Shown one piece after another: positions 53,629 through 63,433 of a DNA stretch of 64,000 bases. The DNA comes from Planctomycetota bacterium (GTDB taxonomy: Bacteria; Planctomycetota; Phycisphaerae; UBA1845; UTPLA1), in assembly GCA_015654675.1 (NCBI GenBank), contig JAATGM010000023.1:16387-80386 (forward strand), in the 5' to 3' direction. Made by a program: the position numbers and the translations under genes. Below the pieces are notes generated by a model. The model did not search any database. It was not told the origin of the DNA and saw nothing but the letters and a program-made list of their open reading frames with translations. Each line of letters starts with the position of its first letter. Positions within the stretch are counted from its first letter, which is position 1.

Positions 53629-54657
53629 ATGGACACCGAAATCCCTGAGATTCGCTTCGCAATGGAGGCCCAGACGGGCCGGATTGATCCGGGCGGATCG
53701 GCCAAGGAAGCGACCGCGAAGCAGTTTCCGATTTCGAAGTCGCTGGCCGGCGTCTCCATGAAGTTAAAAGCGGGGGCGCTGCGTGAGTTGCACTGGCACG
53801 CTAACGCGGCCGAATGGGGATACGTGTTCAACGGGCGCTGCCGGACGACGATTGTCGATCCGGACGGGCATCGGGAGACGAACGATTTCGGTCCCGGCGA
53901 CGTCTGGTATTTTCCGCGCGGGCACGGGCACTCGATTCAGGGGCTTGGTCCGGACGAGTGTCATTTTTTGCTTGTTTTCGACAACGGGTACTTCTCGGAG
54001 TTTGCGACTTTCAGCATTTCGGATTGGCTGGCGCAGACGCCGGCCGAAGTGTTGGCCAAGAACCTGGGCATGCCCGCATCGGCGTTCGCGAACTTTCCGA
54101 AGAAGGAAGTCTATATTTCTGTTGGGCCGGTGCCTCCGGCGACTCCGGGCGAGCCGGCGCCGGGCAGTGAGAATCTTCCGCCGTTGACGCACAAGTATTG
54201 TCTGGCCGGGCAAGCGCCGCGCGAGTTTCACGGCGGGTCGTTGCGACTGGTGTCGAGCAAGGAGTTCCCGATCTCGACCACGATGACCGGGGCGCTCATG
54301 ACGCTAAAGCCGGGCGGGTTGCGCGAGTTGCACTGGCATCCCAACGCGGATGAGTGGCAGTATTTTATTTCAGGGCGGACGCGGATGACCGTGTTCGGCT
54401 CGCAGGGGCGGGCGCGGACGGCGGAGTATGGGCCGGGCGACGTCGGACTTGCGCCGCAGGGGTATGGGCACTATCTCGAGAACATCGGCAGCGAGGAGTG
54501 TCGCATGCTGTTGATGTTCAATAGCGGCGAGTATCAGGACATCTCGCTGACGCAATGGCTTTCGGCGAATCCGAAGCAGCTTGTGGCGACGAACTTCGGC
54601 TTGCCGGAAAGCGTGGTTGCGAAGTTTCCGACGACGAACGTGTTCATCGCGGGTTGA
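53629..54657 (+). CDS. oxdC: Oxalate-decarboxylase-like bicupin
   Basis: The 342-residue protein has two cupin domains, each with a full manganese site. The ligands are H55, H57, E62 (HWHANAAEWGY) and H101 in the first domain, and H235, H237, E242 (HWHPNADEWQY) and H281 in the second. The lid glutamate of oxalate decarboxylase is present at E124 in FSEFATFSISDWLAQ, where the well-studied enzymes have SENS. It should convert oxalate to formate and CO2. No signal peptide is seen, so it is cytoplasmic. GGAGG lies 6 nt before the ATG. It overlaps the convergent GH31 gene by 14 bp. Confidence 0.88.
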   Translation: MDTEIPEIRFAMEAQTGRIDPGGSAKEATAKQFPISKSLAGVSMKLKAGALRELHWHANAAEWGYVFNGRCRTTIVDPDGHRETNDFGPGDVWYFPRGHGHSIQGLGPDECHFLLVFDNGYFSEFATFSISDWLAQTPAEVLAKNLGMPASAFANFPKKEVYISVGPVPPATPGEPAPGSENLPPLTHKYCLAGQAPREFHGGSLRLVSSKEFPISTTMTGALMTLKPGGLRELHWHPNADEWQYFISGRTRMTVFGSQGRARTAEYGPGDVGLAPQGYGHYLENIGSEECRMLLMFNSGEYQDISLTQWLSANPKQLVATNFGLPESVVAKFPTTNVFIAG

Positions 54658-57553
54658 AAGAAATATTCTTGAGAGTGATCAATTCGCCGGGCTTTGTTCC
54701 TTCGCGGAAGTCGAGGCGGATGAAGTAGGCCGCGCCGGTCCAGCGCGCCACCTTCGCTTTCGACAGATCGATTTCGTAGTCGTGGGGTTTGCCATCGGCG
54801 GTGATGGGGAGCGTGGCGGCAATCGCGTCGGCGGCGGTCGGGTCTTGCTCGGTGGCGAAGCGGATTGCAATTTCCTTTGTATGCTCGGTGGAGAGGTTGA
54901 ACTTCAGGATGGGGTGGGTATCGGCGGGGATTCGCAGTCGCGGGAGGACGAGGTAGGCCTGCCAGTTGTTCTGGAATTGGACGTGCGTTCCGCCGTCCTC
55001 ATAACGCGGCGGAAGTGCGTCGCTTGCAAACCAGAGCGGGAACTTTTTCTCATTCAGTTCGATACGGATCGGTTTTGGTGCGTCGGGTGAGGGCTTGAGC
55101 AGGACACGCAGAGTCTGCGGGCGGCCGTCGTCGGGGAGCATGTGAATATGCCAGACGCCGTCGATCTTTTTCGAGTCGACTGAGTTGACCGACATGTCGG
55201 CGAGCGGGAACGGATCGGCGCGGGCGCAGCGGGCGTTGTCGATTTCGGCGGTCAGGCCGTGGATGCGAACGAGCGGGGATCGCTTGGCCGGGGTATGGGT
55301 GCCTTCCGGGGCGAGCATTGTAAACTCGAAGACATTGCCGTTGAGCGAGGATCGGAATTTTGTTCTTCGATATTCGCCCTTTTGATAAGCGAAGGTCGCC
55401 CCGTCGTCTTCGTACACCTCGGCGGTTGATTCACCGAATGGCCAGACATCGAGGACCAACGGATCGGCGGGTTGCTCGCCGGTGTGCTGGACGACGCTTT
55501 GTTTTGGGATGGTTGCGCCGGCTCGGGCGAAGAGCGGTAGATGGCTCAGCGCGCCTGAGACGGGGACGGGCTGGCCGGCGGCGTAGACGAGATCGGTTTC
55601 AGCGTCGAACCAGACTCCCGGCGGAAGCCACGCCGTTGAATCGCGCGCCTGAGGTTGGGTGATCGGGGCGACGAGCAGGTTCGGGCCGAGCAGGAAACTG
55701 CTGCCGCCGCCATCACCGTGCCCAGCCGGGGTCTCCATCCAAATGGGCCGCATGATTGGGATTCCGGTTCGGGTGGCTTCTTCGAACAGGGTGTACAAGT
55801 AGGGGAGTAATTCGTAGCGGCGATTGATCGACTGTTGAGCGATTTTTTCGACCTCGGCTCCGAACGACCACGGCTCCTGATCGGGACTGGTCCAGGAAGT
55901 GTGGGTTCGCGAGTAGGGCATGAGACTGCCGACCTGGATCCAGCGGGCAAAAAGCTCTGGGGATGCGCCGCCGTTGAAGCCGCCGATGTCGGCACCGACG
56001 AATGGCAGGCCGGAGACGCCCATGCCGAGCGACATCGCGATGCTGAGTCGGAGGTGTTCCCACGTGCTGTAGTTGTCTCCGGTCCATGCCGCGCCGAAGC
56101 GCTGGCCGCCGGCGTAGGTTGCGCGCGTCAGCGTGAAGGGGCGCTGATTGGGGCGGGCTTTCAATAGGCCTTCGCGTGTGGCGCGGTGCATCTGCATGCC
56201 GTAGACGTTGTGGTCGGCGCGGTGTGAGGCGGCCTGGCCTTCGTTGTTGAAGCGGATGTCGAGCGGGACGGTGTGCGTGCCCGTGGCGAAGTCGGCCGGT
56301 TCGTTCATGTCGTTCCAGATGCCGTCGACACCGCTTCCGTTGATGAAGGCGGGGAAGAGGCCGGCCCACCAGTCGCGGACGCGTGGATTGGTGAAGTCGG
56401 GGAAGACCGATTCGCCCGGCCAGACGCGGCCGACATAGGGTTGGCCGTCGGGCTTGGTCAGCCAGGCGGGAATCTTTGATCCCTCGTCATAAGCGAAGTA
56501 GCCGGGGTCGTGCTTGATTCCCGGATCGACGATCGTGACGGTGTGGAAGCCATCGGCGTGGAGGTCGTCGATCATTTTCTTCGGGTTGGGGAACCACTTC
56601 TTGTTCCAGGTGAAGCAGCGATAGCCGTCCATGTAGTCGATGTCGAAGTAGATGACGTCGCAGGGGATTTTCTTTTCGCGAAAGGTCTTCGCGATATGGC
56701 GGACGCGGGCCTCGGGGTAATAGCTGTAGCGGCACTGCTGGTAGCCAATCGCCCACTTGGGCGGCAGAGGGGTGCGGCCGGTCAGGTCGGTGTAGCGCCG
56801 GAGGACATCCTTGGGGCCGGGGCCGGCAATGATGTAATAGTTGAGTTCGCCACCTTCGGCGCCGAAGCTGAGCGTGTCGCGTGATTCCTTATCGAAGTCG
56901 AATTCTGTTCGCCACGGGTTATCGAGAAATACTCCCCAATACACGCCGTCGCGGGCAGCAATGAAAAAGGGGATGGACTGATAGAGCGGATCGCTCGACG
57001 GACCATACGGGGCGTCGGTGTTCCACATGGTCCAGGCGCCGGGGCGCTTGTTGAGGCCGCCGGTTTTTTCGCCGAGGCCGTAGATCGCAGTTCCCTCGGG
57101 AAGGTCCTGCCAGACACGCACCGGGGCGACGTCGGGTTGCGTCGTGGTCAGCCAGCCCATGCCTCGGGCGCGTTCGTCGCGGGCGAGCAGGTGTTGATCG
57201 CGATCATAGATTGTGAGACGGCAGGGGTCGCGATCGATGACGACCCGGTTTCCGCCGGCCCGGAACTCAATATGCGCGACATCATCGGTAAATTCCTGGA
57301 TGGTGGCGGCGGGGGAGGGATTCTCTACGGCCCAGGAAAAATCGCGACCGAACTCGCCCGACTGGGCGAGGCGGACGCGCACGACGCCGTCGGCGACGGC
57401 TGTAATCTGGACTTTCGCCGGTCCACACTGGACGAGCACGGTGTGGTCGTCGTGCGAAACTTTGTCGATGCGGCCGAGCGATTGCCATTGGGCGCTCGCG
57501 GGCGCGGCGGTTAGAGCGAGCGCGAAACAAACGACGCGAGTGATGGATCGCAT
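54644..57553 (-). CDS. Secreted GH31 alpha-glucosidase/alpha-xylosidase
   Basis: The 969-residue protein has a signal peptide (1-21, ..AAPASA), an N-terminal beta-sandwich and the GH31 barrel. The nucleophile is Asp415 in GIWNDMNEP and the acid/base Asp493 in AAWTGDNYSTW; IYGLGEKTGGLNK and PPKWAIGYQQCRYSYYP are further family segments. About 130 extra C-terminal residues look like an added beta-sandwich (HVQFQNNWQAYLVLPRLRI). In this alpha-glucan context alpha-glucosidase is more likely than xylosidase. The alternative GTG 57568 would overlap the transsulfuration gene by 7 bp; ATG 57553 avoids that. Confidence 0.9.
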   Translation of the reverse strand: MRSITRVVCFALALTAAPASAQWQSLGRIDKVSHDDHTVLVQCGPAKVQITAVADGVVRVRLAQSGEFGRDFSWAVENPSPAATIQEFTDDVAHIEFRAGGNRVVIDRDPCRLTIYDRDQHLLARDERARGMGWLTTTQPDVAPVRVWQDLPEGTAIYGLGEKTGGLNKRPGAWTMWNTDAPYGPSSDPLYQSIPFFIAARDGVYWGVFLDNPWRTEFDFDKESRDTLSFGAEGGELNYYIIAGPGPKDVLRRYTDLTGRTPLPPKWAIGYQQCRYSYYPEARVRHIAKTFREKKIPCDVIYFDIDYMDGYRCFTWNKKWFPNPKKMIDDLHADGFHTVTIVDPGIKHDPGYFAYDEGSKIPAWLTKPDGQPYVGRVWPGESVFPDFTNPRVRDWWAGLFPAFINGSGVDGIWNDMNEPADFATGTHTVPLDIRFNNEGQAASHRADHNVYGMQMHRATREGLLKARPNQRPFTLTRATYAGGQRFGAAWTGDNYSTWEHLRLSIAMSLGMGVSGLPFVGADIGGFNGGASPELFARWIQVGSLMPYSRTHTSWTSPDQEPWSFGAEVEKIAQQSINRRYELLPYLYTLFEEATRTGIPIMRPIWMETPAGHGDGGGSSFLLGPNLLVAPITQPQARDSTAWLPPGVWFDAETDLVYAAGQPVPVSGALSHLPLFARAGATIPKQSVVQHTGEQPADPLVLDVWPFGESTAEVYEDDGATFAYQKGEYRRTKFRSSLNGNVFEFTMLAPEGTHTPAKRSPLVRIHGLTAEIDNARCARADPFPLADMSVNSVDSKKIDGVWHIHMLPDDGRPQTLRVLLKPSPDAPKPIRIELNEKKFPLWFASDALPPRYEDGGTHVQFQNNWQAYLVLPRLRIPADTHPILKFNLSTEHTKEIAIRFATEQDPTAADAIAATLPITADGKPHDYEIDLSKAKVARWTGAAYFIRLDFREGTKPGELITLKNISFNPR

Positions 57554-57561
57554 CGAGTGGG

Positions 57562-58746
57562 CTAGCACTGGGCGGGTACGCGCGTCGTAGTGGTCTGCGC
57601 CACGGTTGCGCCGGCGAGGGCCTGCGAAAGGTCGGCGATCAGGTCGTCGACGTCTTCGATGCCGACGGACAGCCGGACGAGGCCGTCAGTGATGCCGCGG
57701 GCGTCGCGCTGCTCCTTGGGGATGCTGCCGTGGGTCATGCTGGCCGGGTGGCCGATGAGACTCTCGACGCCGCCGAGACTTTCGGCGAGGGAGAAGAGCT
57801 TCGTCCGCCCAAGCAGTCGCTGCACGGCGGGGAGGCCGCCTTTCACATTGAAAGTGACCATGCCGCCGAAGCCGCGCATCTGGCGCTTGGCGAGATCATG
57901 CTGTGGATGCTCGGGGAGGCCGGGATAGCGGACGTTTTCGACGGTTGGTTGCGTTTTGAGGAACTGGGCGACCTTCATCGCGTTTTCGCAATGCTGTCGC
58001 ATGCGGATGCCGAGCGTTTTCAGGCCGCGCAGGACGAGCCAGCAGTCGAATGGACCGGGGACCGCGCCGACTGCGTTCTGATGATACTTCAATGTCTCGT
58101 GGTACTTGTCGTTGTTGGTGAGGATCGCGCCGCCGACGACGTCGCTGTGGCCGCCGATGTATTTGGTGGTGCTATGGACGACGAGGTCTGCGCCGAGGTC
58201 GAGTGGATTCTGTAGGTAAGGGCTGGCGAAGGTATTGTCGACCGCGGTGATGATGCCCTTCGATTTGGCGATTTGCATGATGGCCGGCAGGTCGTAAATG
58301 GTGAGTAGGGGATTGGTTGGCGTTTCGAGCCAGATCAGCTTGGTGTTGGGGCGGATTGCGTCGGCGACGCGCTTCGGGTCGGTCATGTCGACGAATGAGA
58401 ATGTGAGGCCGAAGCGGGTCATCACGAGTTGGAAGATGCGATAGGTACCGCCGTAGACGTCGTCGCCGCAGATTACATGGTCGCCGGACGACAGGAGCGT
58501 CGTCACCGCGTGCGTGGCGGCGAGGCCTGAGGCGAAACAGAGGCCGTGCTTCGCGTTCTCCAGCGATGCGAGGCATTCCTGCAGGGCGGTGCGGGTTGGG
58601 TTGCCAGTTCGCGCGTACTCATACCCCTTGTGATCGCCGAGGCCGTCCTGGGTGTAGGTGCTGGTCTGGACGATCGGGATGATCGTCGCGCCGTGTGTTG
58701 GATCGGCGCCCTGGCCGACATGAATTGCTTTTGTCGAGAATTTCAT
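57562..58746 (-). CDS. mccB: Cystathionine gamma-lyase/gamma-synthase (Cys/Met metabolism PLP enzyme)
   Basis: The 394-residue protein is a fold-type I PLP enzyme. The PLP lysine is K195 in HSTTKYIGGHSDVVGG, with YEYARTGNPTR near the phosphate-binding tyrosine, GDDVYGGTYRIF, and VKGGLPAVQRLLGRTKLFSLAESLGGVESL split across two segments near the C-terminus. Sequence alone cannot separate gamma-lyase from gamma-synthase. The next gene encodes cystathionine beta-synthase, so I favour gamma-lyase making cysteine by reverse transsulfuration. It lies 54 bp after that gene. Confidence 0.88.
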   Translation of the reverse strand: MKFSTKAIHVGQGADPTHGATIIPIVQTSTYTQDGLGDHKGYEYARTGNPTRTALQECLASLENAKHGLCFASGLAATHAVTTLLSSGDHVICGDDVYGGTYRIFQLVMTRFGLTFSFVDMTDPKRVADAIRPNTKLIWLETPTNPLLTIYDLPAIMQIAKSKGIITAVDNTFASPYLQNPLDLGADLVVHSTTKYIGGHSDVVGGAILTNNDKYHETLKYHQNAVGAVPGPFDCWLVLRGLKTLGIRMRQHCENAMKVAQFLKTQPTVENVRYPGLPEHPQHDLAKRQMRGFGGMVTFNVKGGLPAVQRLLGRTKLFSLAESLGGVESLIGHPASMTHGSIPKEQRDARGITDGLVRLSVGIEDVDDLIADLSQALAGATVAQTTTTRVPAQC

Positions 58747-58800
58747 CGTTTGGCTCCTGACGAGAATATCGTAGCCAAACGTGCGGGGCTGTGCGAGCAG

Positions 58801-60177
58801 TCAGGTGGTTGCTGCGGGCCGATCGACGTTGCCACCGAGATAGGCGATCACGTCGGCCTTGGTGATGACGCCGATGGGCTGTTCGTTTTCCATCACGAGA
58901 ACGGCCGACGCGCCGAGCGACAAGGCCTTGAACGCCTTATCAATTGCCACATGCCGATCGAGTCGGGGGAACGCCCGGTTCATTACATCCGCCACGCGCT
59001 TCTTCGCGATGTCGACGTGGTCGAACATAAGCTGCATCACCGTCGTATCGACGAGTCCACCGATGATCTCATTCTTAAAGTTTACGACGGGGAGCTGAGA
59101 GATTTCATATTTGCGGAACTTTTCGACCGCGTTCACTACCGGCTCGCTGGCACCGATGGTGATCATGGCGGGTGCGGCGCCCTTCTTGGTCAGGACGTCG
59201 CCGACGGTCATTTGCATTTGCGAGGTGGCCAGGTAGCCCTGGGCCTGCATCCATTCGTCGTTGTAGATTTTGCTCAGGTAGGCGCGGCCGGTGTCGGGCA
59301 GGAGAACGACGACCAGCTTGCCGGCGGGAAGGTCTGCGGCGTATTCGAGGGCGGCGCACATGGCCGATCCGCAGGAGCCGCCGACTAGTAGTCCTTCCTC
59401 GCGCGCGAGACGGCGCGTCATCACGAACGCATCGCGATCCGAGACGTTGATCACGCGATCGATCAGCTTGAGGTCGACGGTCCGGGGCAGGAAGTCTTCG
59501 CCGATGCCTTCGACCTGGTACGACTTTGGCATTGATCCGGGCGTGTAGATCGAACCTTCGGGATCGGCGCCAATCACATGGATCGCTGGGTTTTTTTCCT
59601 TCAGGAATCGAGAGGTTCCGCTGATGGTCCCACCAGTGCCGATGCCGGCGACGAAGACATCCACCTTGCCGTCGGTTTGCTTCCAGATCTCGGGGCCGGT
59701 CGTCTCGTAGTGCGACTGCGGATTCATGGGATTGCTGAACTGGTTTGGCTGGAAGGCCCCGGGAATTTCCTCGGTCAGTCGATTGGCGACGCTGTAGTAG
59801 CTTTCGGGTGAGTTTGCGCCCACCGTCGGGACGGTGACAACCTCCGCGCCGTAGCCGCGAAGGAGCTGGAATTTTTCGGGCGCCATCTTGTCGGGCATGA
59901 CGAGGATGCAGCGGTAGCCTTTGATGGCGGCGGCCATTGCAAGCGCCGCGCCGGTATTGCCGCTGGTCGGCTCGATGATCGTTCCGCCGGGCTTGAGGTG
60001 CCCATCGCGCTCGGCCTCGGCGAGCATCTTGATGGCTGGGCGGTCTTTTACGGAGCCGCCCGGGTTCATGTATTCGACCTTTGCAACAATGGTGCATTTG
60101 AGGCCGGCCGTGACGCGACGCAGGCGAATCAGCGGTGTATTTCCGATGCAGTCGAGGAGGGATTCGCGGATGTCCAT
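58801..60177 (-). CDS. cbs: Cystathionine beta-synthase with CBS-domain pair
   Basis: The 458-residue enzyme condenses homocysteine with serine (or O-acetylserine) to cystathionine. The fold-type II PLP domain has the lysine at K44 (MNPGGSVKDRPAIKM), the asparagine loop TSGNTGAALAMAAAIKGY and the phosphate loop GTGGTISGTSRFL. The last ~130 residues are two CBS modules (MITIGASEPVVNAVEKFRKY, then RHVAIDKAFKALSLGASAVL), the usual SAM/adenosyl-ligand sensor. No N-terminal haem-binding extension is present. With the neighbouring PLP enzyme it forms a reverse transsulfuration pair. Confidence 0.92.
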   Translation of the reverse strand: MDIRESLLDCIGNTPLIRLRRVTAGLKCTIVAKVEYMNPGGSVKDRPAIKMLAEAERDGHLKPGGTIIEPTSGNTGAALAMAAAIKGYRCILVMPDKMAPEKFQLLRGYGAEVVTVPTVGANSPESYYSVANRLTEEIPGAFQPNQFSNPMNPQSHYETTGPEIWKQTDGKVDVFVAGIGTGGTISGTSRFLKEKNPAIHVIGADPEGSIYTPGSMPKSYQVEGIGEDFLPRTVDLKLIDRVINVSDRDAFVMTRRLAREEGLLVGGSCGSAMCAALEYAADLPAGKLVVVLLPDTGRAYLSKIYNDEWMQAQGYLATSQMQMTVGDVLTKKGAAPAMITIGASEPVVNAVEKFRKYEISQLPVVNFKNEIIGGLVDTTVMQLMFDHVDIAKKRVADVMNRAFPRLDRHVAIDKAFKALSLGASAVLVMENEQPIGVITKADVIAYLGGNVDRPAATT

Positions 60178-60250
60178 GAAACGATCCTGTTCTGTGATGA
60201 AAGCTTGTTGAACCGGGCTGAGCGCATGCTATGGAAGGGGCCGGAGTGCG

Positions 60251-61129
60251 TCAACGCGACGAAGGCGGGCGAATCGCGTTCCAGAGCTTTATCCAGAAAT
60301 CAGGTGACACGGCTTCGGGGCGGAGCGAGGAATTGAGACCAATCTCTGACATGGCAGCCGTCCATGTGTCGTGGTCGGCAGCGGTGCGTCCAAGTGTCTT
60401 GCGGCGCTGCTGGAAAAACGTTCGAAGCAGCATGGCGAAACCGGCGCGGTCGGCGATGGTTTGCTCGGCTGGGAGCGGTGCGAGGCGGATCATGGCGGAT
60501 TCTACTTTGGGGGCGGGCCAGAAGGCCTGGGCCGGGACTCGGGTGATGCGCTCGGCGTAGGAGAGGGCCGCGACAAGGACGCTGGCGATCCCGTACTCGG
60601 CGGTATTCTCTTGCGCGAGGAAGCGATCGCCGACTTCGCTCTGCACGGTGAAGCACATGCGCTCAAAGTAGAGATCGCCGAGCAACAGATTAAGGATTAG
60701 CGGCGTGGCGATATCGTATGGCAGGTTGGACACGAGCTTTACGCGGCGCGGATTGCCCGATAGCCCGGATCGCTGTGCGCTCTTGATCGCGTCCGTCAGC
60801 CGTGGCGAAATTCGCGATTTGGTTTCCAACGCATCGATAACCAGCAATTGAAGGTTGCCGCAAACGGTCAGACGAGTGCGGGCGATCTCGGCGATGCGGT
60901 CGTCAATTTCCACGGCGATGACGCTGCCCGCCCGCTCGCAGAGCTGGGCGGTCAGCGAACCCGTTCCGACGCCGATTTCTACGACCACATCGTCCGGGCC
61001 GAGCTCAGCCGAGTCGATCAACTTCTGCATCAGATTTCGGTCGATCAGGAAGTGCTGGCCGTGGCGCTTCTGCGGCCTCAGTCCGGCCGAGGCGAGCAAG
61101 GCCTGCAATTCTTTCCGAGTCTGAAACAT
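60251..61129 (-). CDS. rsmA: 16S rRNA adenine dimethyltransferase RsmA (KsgA)
   Basis: RsmA dimethylates two adjacent adenines near the 3' end of 16S rRNA during 30S maturation. The 292-residue protein has GQHFLIDRNLMQKL at the N-terminus, SAM motif I VVEIGVGTGSLTAQL, VIAVEIDDRIAEI, and the catalytic motif IV KLVSNLPYDIATPLI. The C-terminal helical domain (PAPKVESAMIRL, then LLRTFFQQRRKTLG) is complete. It is divergent from the HTH gene, with a shared palindromic -10 sequence between them. Confidence 0.94.
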   Translation of the reverse strand: MFQTRKELQALLASAGLRPQKRHGQHFLIDRNLMQKLIDSAELGPDDVVVEIGVGTGSLTAQLCERAGSVIAVEIDDRIAEIARTRLTVCGNLQLLVIDALETKSRISPRLTDAIKSAQRSGLSGNPRRVKLVSNLPYDIATPLILNLLLGDLYFERMCFTVQSEVGDRFLAQENTAEYGIASVLVAALSYAERITRVPAQAFWPAPKVESAMIRLAPLPAEQTIADRAGFAMLLRTFFQQRRKTLGRTAADHDTWTAAMSEIGLNSSLRPEAVSPDFWIKLWNAIRPPSSR

Positions 61130-61160
61130 GTCGGTCCGTTCGTGTCGATCTGGCGGCGTC

Positions 61161-61170
61161 GATTATAATC
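61161..61170. promoter_or_regulatory. Palindromic -10 element between divergent genes
   Basis: GATTATAATC is a perfect 10-bp palindrome that places TATAAT on both strands. It lies between rsmA (minus, start at 61129) and the HTH gene (plus, start at 61226). Neither side has a good -35. It could act as a bidirectional promoter core. Confidence 0.4.
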
Positions 61171-61225
61171 GGGGATGCGCGCAGCGTTTCGCGCCCCGGG
61201 CCGCATTTCATTGAGGAGTCGGGCC

Positions 61226-61696
61226 ATGGAATCACACGAAGTTCTTCGAGAGGCGATCGACCCGATCGGCGCCAAGGCGGTCGCGGCGGAGCTGCGCGTT
61301 TCGCCCGCGCTGATCTACAAATGGTGCGAGGAGGCGCGCAGCGACGACCCGGACGCGAGCGGCACGCGCAACCCGCTGGACCGGCTGCGCGACATCGTTC
61401 GGTTGACCGGAAATGTGGCGCTGGTGAATTGGCTTTGCCACGAAGCCGGGGGATTCTTTGTTCACAATCCGCCGGCCAAGTCGCGAAACTTCGATACCGA
61501 TCTGCTTGAATCGACGCAGAAACTGGTGCGGCAGTTCAGCGACCTGTTGGGCGAGGTGAGCCGGTCGGCGTCGAATGATGGCCAAATTCTGCCCAATGAG
61601 GCGCGGCGTATTCGGGACGACTGGGAACGGCTCAAGACGCTGGTCGAAACCTTCGTTGTCGCCTGTGAAAAGGGAATTTATCGCAAGTCCGGATAA
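61226..61696 (+). CDS. Small HTH DNA-binding protein (CII/CP76-like)
   Basis: The 156-residue protein has an N-terminal helix-turn-helix (IGAKAVAAELRVSPALIYKW), a central segment (NPLDRLRDIVRLTGNVALVN, then WLCHEAGGFFVHNP) and a long C-terminal helix (LLESTQKLVRQFSDLLGEVS). The pattern resembles phage regulatory CII/CP76-type proteins, but no phage genes are near, so it is probably a resident regulator. ATG 61226 is chosen because GAGGAG lies 7 nt upstream. Targets are unknown. Confidence 0.7.
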   Translation: MESHEVLREAIDPIGAKAVAAELRVSPALIYKWCEEARSDDPDASGTRNPLDRLRDIVRLTGNVALVNWLCHEAGGFFVHNPPAKSRNFDTDLLESTQKLVRQFSDLLGEVSRSASNDGQILPNEARRIRDDWERLKTLVETFVVACEKGIYRKSG

Positions 61697-61795
61697 ACCC
61701 GGGCCGGCGATGGAATATTCACGCACGGGCGGCCAATACCCTCGAAACGGCACGGCCGGAGCATCGTCGGTCGGCTCCAGGAATGGGACCTGTCA

Positions 61796-63379
61796 ATGTT
61801 CGGACGCTCCAAATCATCTCAGATCAAACTTGCGTCGGAGGCGCTTCGCGGGGGACGACTCGACGAGGCGTTCCGACTGGCGACCGCGTCGGCGACGATT
61901 GATTCGGCCGAGGCGCGACGCGTGCTGGCCGATCTGTGCGAGCCGCTATTGCGGCGGGCGCAGGAACACCTGATTGCTGAACGGTTCACCGAAGCCCTGT
62001 GCGATATTGATCGCGCGGCGCGATGTGGGGTGAACCAGCACAAGGTCGAGGACTGGCGGCAACGGGCATTGTCCGCGATGCAAGACCGGCAGCGCGAAAA
62101 GCGCGAGCAGCAGCAGGTCATCGAGGCGGCCCGCGAGCGGCTTGAGGCCGGTGACCTGACGCTGGCACGCGACCATCTGGCGGATGCCCCCTCCAATCAT
62201 GCGGCCGACGAGCTTGCGCAGCGCGCCGAACGGCAGCGCGAGCGGGCCGCTCACGAAATCTCCGAAGCAAAGGCCGCGATTGGGCGCGACGACTTCGGCA
62301 CCGCTATCCGGTGCGTGATTTCGGCGCGGCGGCTGCATGTTGGGAATGACGATCTGGCGGCCGTGGAAGACGCCGTCTGCGACGCTGTGTTTGCCAACGC
62401 GCGAGCTTGCCTTGCCACGGGGAGATTGGATCGCGTTTCAGAGTCGGTGCGTGAAATGGCCGAGCTGGGACGTAATCGACCGGAACGCTCTGATCTGGAG
62501 CAGGTGCTGTCCCTGGCCGGACAGGCGCTGGAGTCGTTCCGCCGCGCGGCTTATCGCGAGGCCGACATTCTGCTCAGTCGAATGGCGCAGATCATTCCGG
62601 ATGCCGCGTGGATTTCTGCGAATCGTGAATTCCTGCGGAACATGGCCGAGCATCACGCCGCGATTTCCTCGGGACCGCTTGGATTTCTACCGGCCGGCCG
62701 ACCCGGACATTCGCCCGGCGTGCTCGATCAGACGATGACGCACCGGCCGACGAGCGCTCCACCGCCGGTGATCTCACCGGTGGCGACCAGCCAGCGGCTC
62801 TTGCTTCGGATCGATGGGATCGGAAGTTACCTGCTCTATCGCGGCGATCGAGTTTCGATTGGACGCGCGGGGCCGGGCGCGACGGCTGATCTGCCGATCG
62901 TTTCGGATTTGCCTGAGAATGCGGCGCAGATACTACGGAGCGGGGACGACTATTTTCTGTTGGCGTCGGACGCGACCGTCGATGGTCAGGCGACGCGGCA
63001 GGCGTTGTTGTCACACAATGATCGCATCGGGCTCGGGCGGCGCGTACGGATGACCTTCCTGCGGCCAAGTCGAAAGAGTGCCTCGGCCGTGTTGGAGTTG
63101 GGCAGCGGGCTGCGTGCGGTGGCCGACGTTCGCTCGGCGATTCTGTTCAACGGTCCGGTCATTCTGGGCGGATCGGATGCGCATGTTGCAATTCCAGGTG
63201 TGAGTCTGGTTCTTTCTGATCGCGGCGGGCAACTTGCGGTTCGGCAACTTGCGCCGGGCGGAGGCGGCGTCGGCCCGAGTGTTGCACTGGCGTTGGGATC
63301 GCCGGTTGAGTTGGCCGGCGTGCGCTTGTCGGTGCAGGTCTGGAACCCGACGCCGGCAATTGGTCAGGTCGTCGGCTGA
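61796..63379 (+). CDS. TPR/coiled-coil protein with FHA-like domain
   Basis: Residues 1-290 are helical, Arg/Glu/Ala-rich and TPR-like, with a coiled-coil segment near 95-165. After a Pro-rich hinge (about 300-330), residues about 335-415 have the FHA pattern (YLLYRGDRVSIGRAG then DLPIVSDLPENAAQILRSGD, and a GQATRQALLSHNDRIGLG turn). A further beta-rich segment follows to residue 527. FHA domains bind phosphothreonine. Several conserved FHA residues (Ser-X-X-His) are not evident, so ligand binding is unsure. It lies 54 bp before a Ser/Thr kinase gene in the same direction. Confidence 0.7.
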   Translation: MFGRSKSSQIKLASEALRGGRLDEAFRLATASATIDSAEARRVLADLCEPLLRRAQEHLIAERFTEALCDIDRAARCGVNQHKVEDWRQRALSAMQDRQREKREQQQVIEAARERLEAGDLTLARDHLADAPSNHAADELAQRAERQRERAAHEISEAKAAIGRDDFGTAIRCVISARRLHVGNDDLAAVEDAVCDAVFANARACLATGRLDRVSESVREMAELGRNRPERSDLEQVLSLAGQALESFRRAAYREADILLSRMAQIIPDAAWISANREFLRNMAEHHAAISSGPLGFLPAGRPGHSPGVLDQTMTHRPTSAPPPVISPVATSQRLLLRIDGIGSYLLYRGDRVSIGRAGPGATADLPIVSDLPENAAQILRSGDDYFLLASDATVDGQATRQALLSHNDRIGLGRRVRMTFLRPSRKSASAVLELGSGLRAVADVRSAILFNGPVILGGSDAHVAIPGVSLVLSDRGGQLAVRQLAPGGGGVGPSVALALGSPVELAGVRLSVQVWNPTPAIGQVVG

Positions 63380-63433
63380 CAATATTCGATAGTTTGGCGG
63401 CGATAGCCGTCGGTCAAGGTTCAGCGTGGTGCA

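Noticed and set aside
61226..61696. CII-like HTH gene as evidence of a prophage
   Set aside because: No integrase, structural or lysis genes nearby; the neighbours are rsmA and signalling genes.
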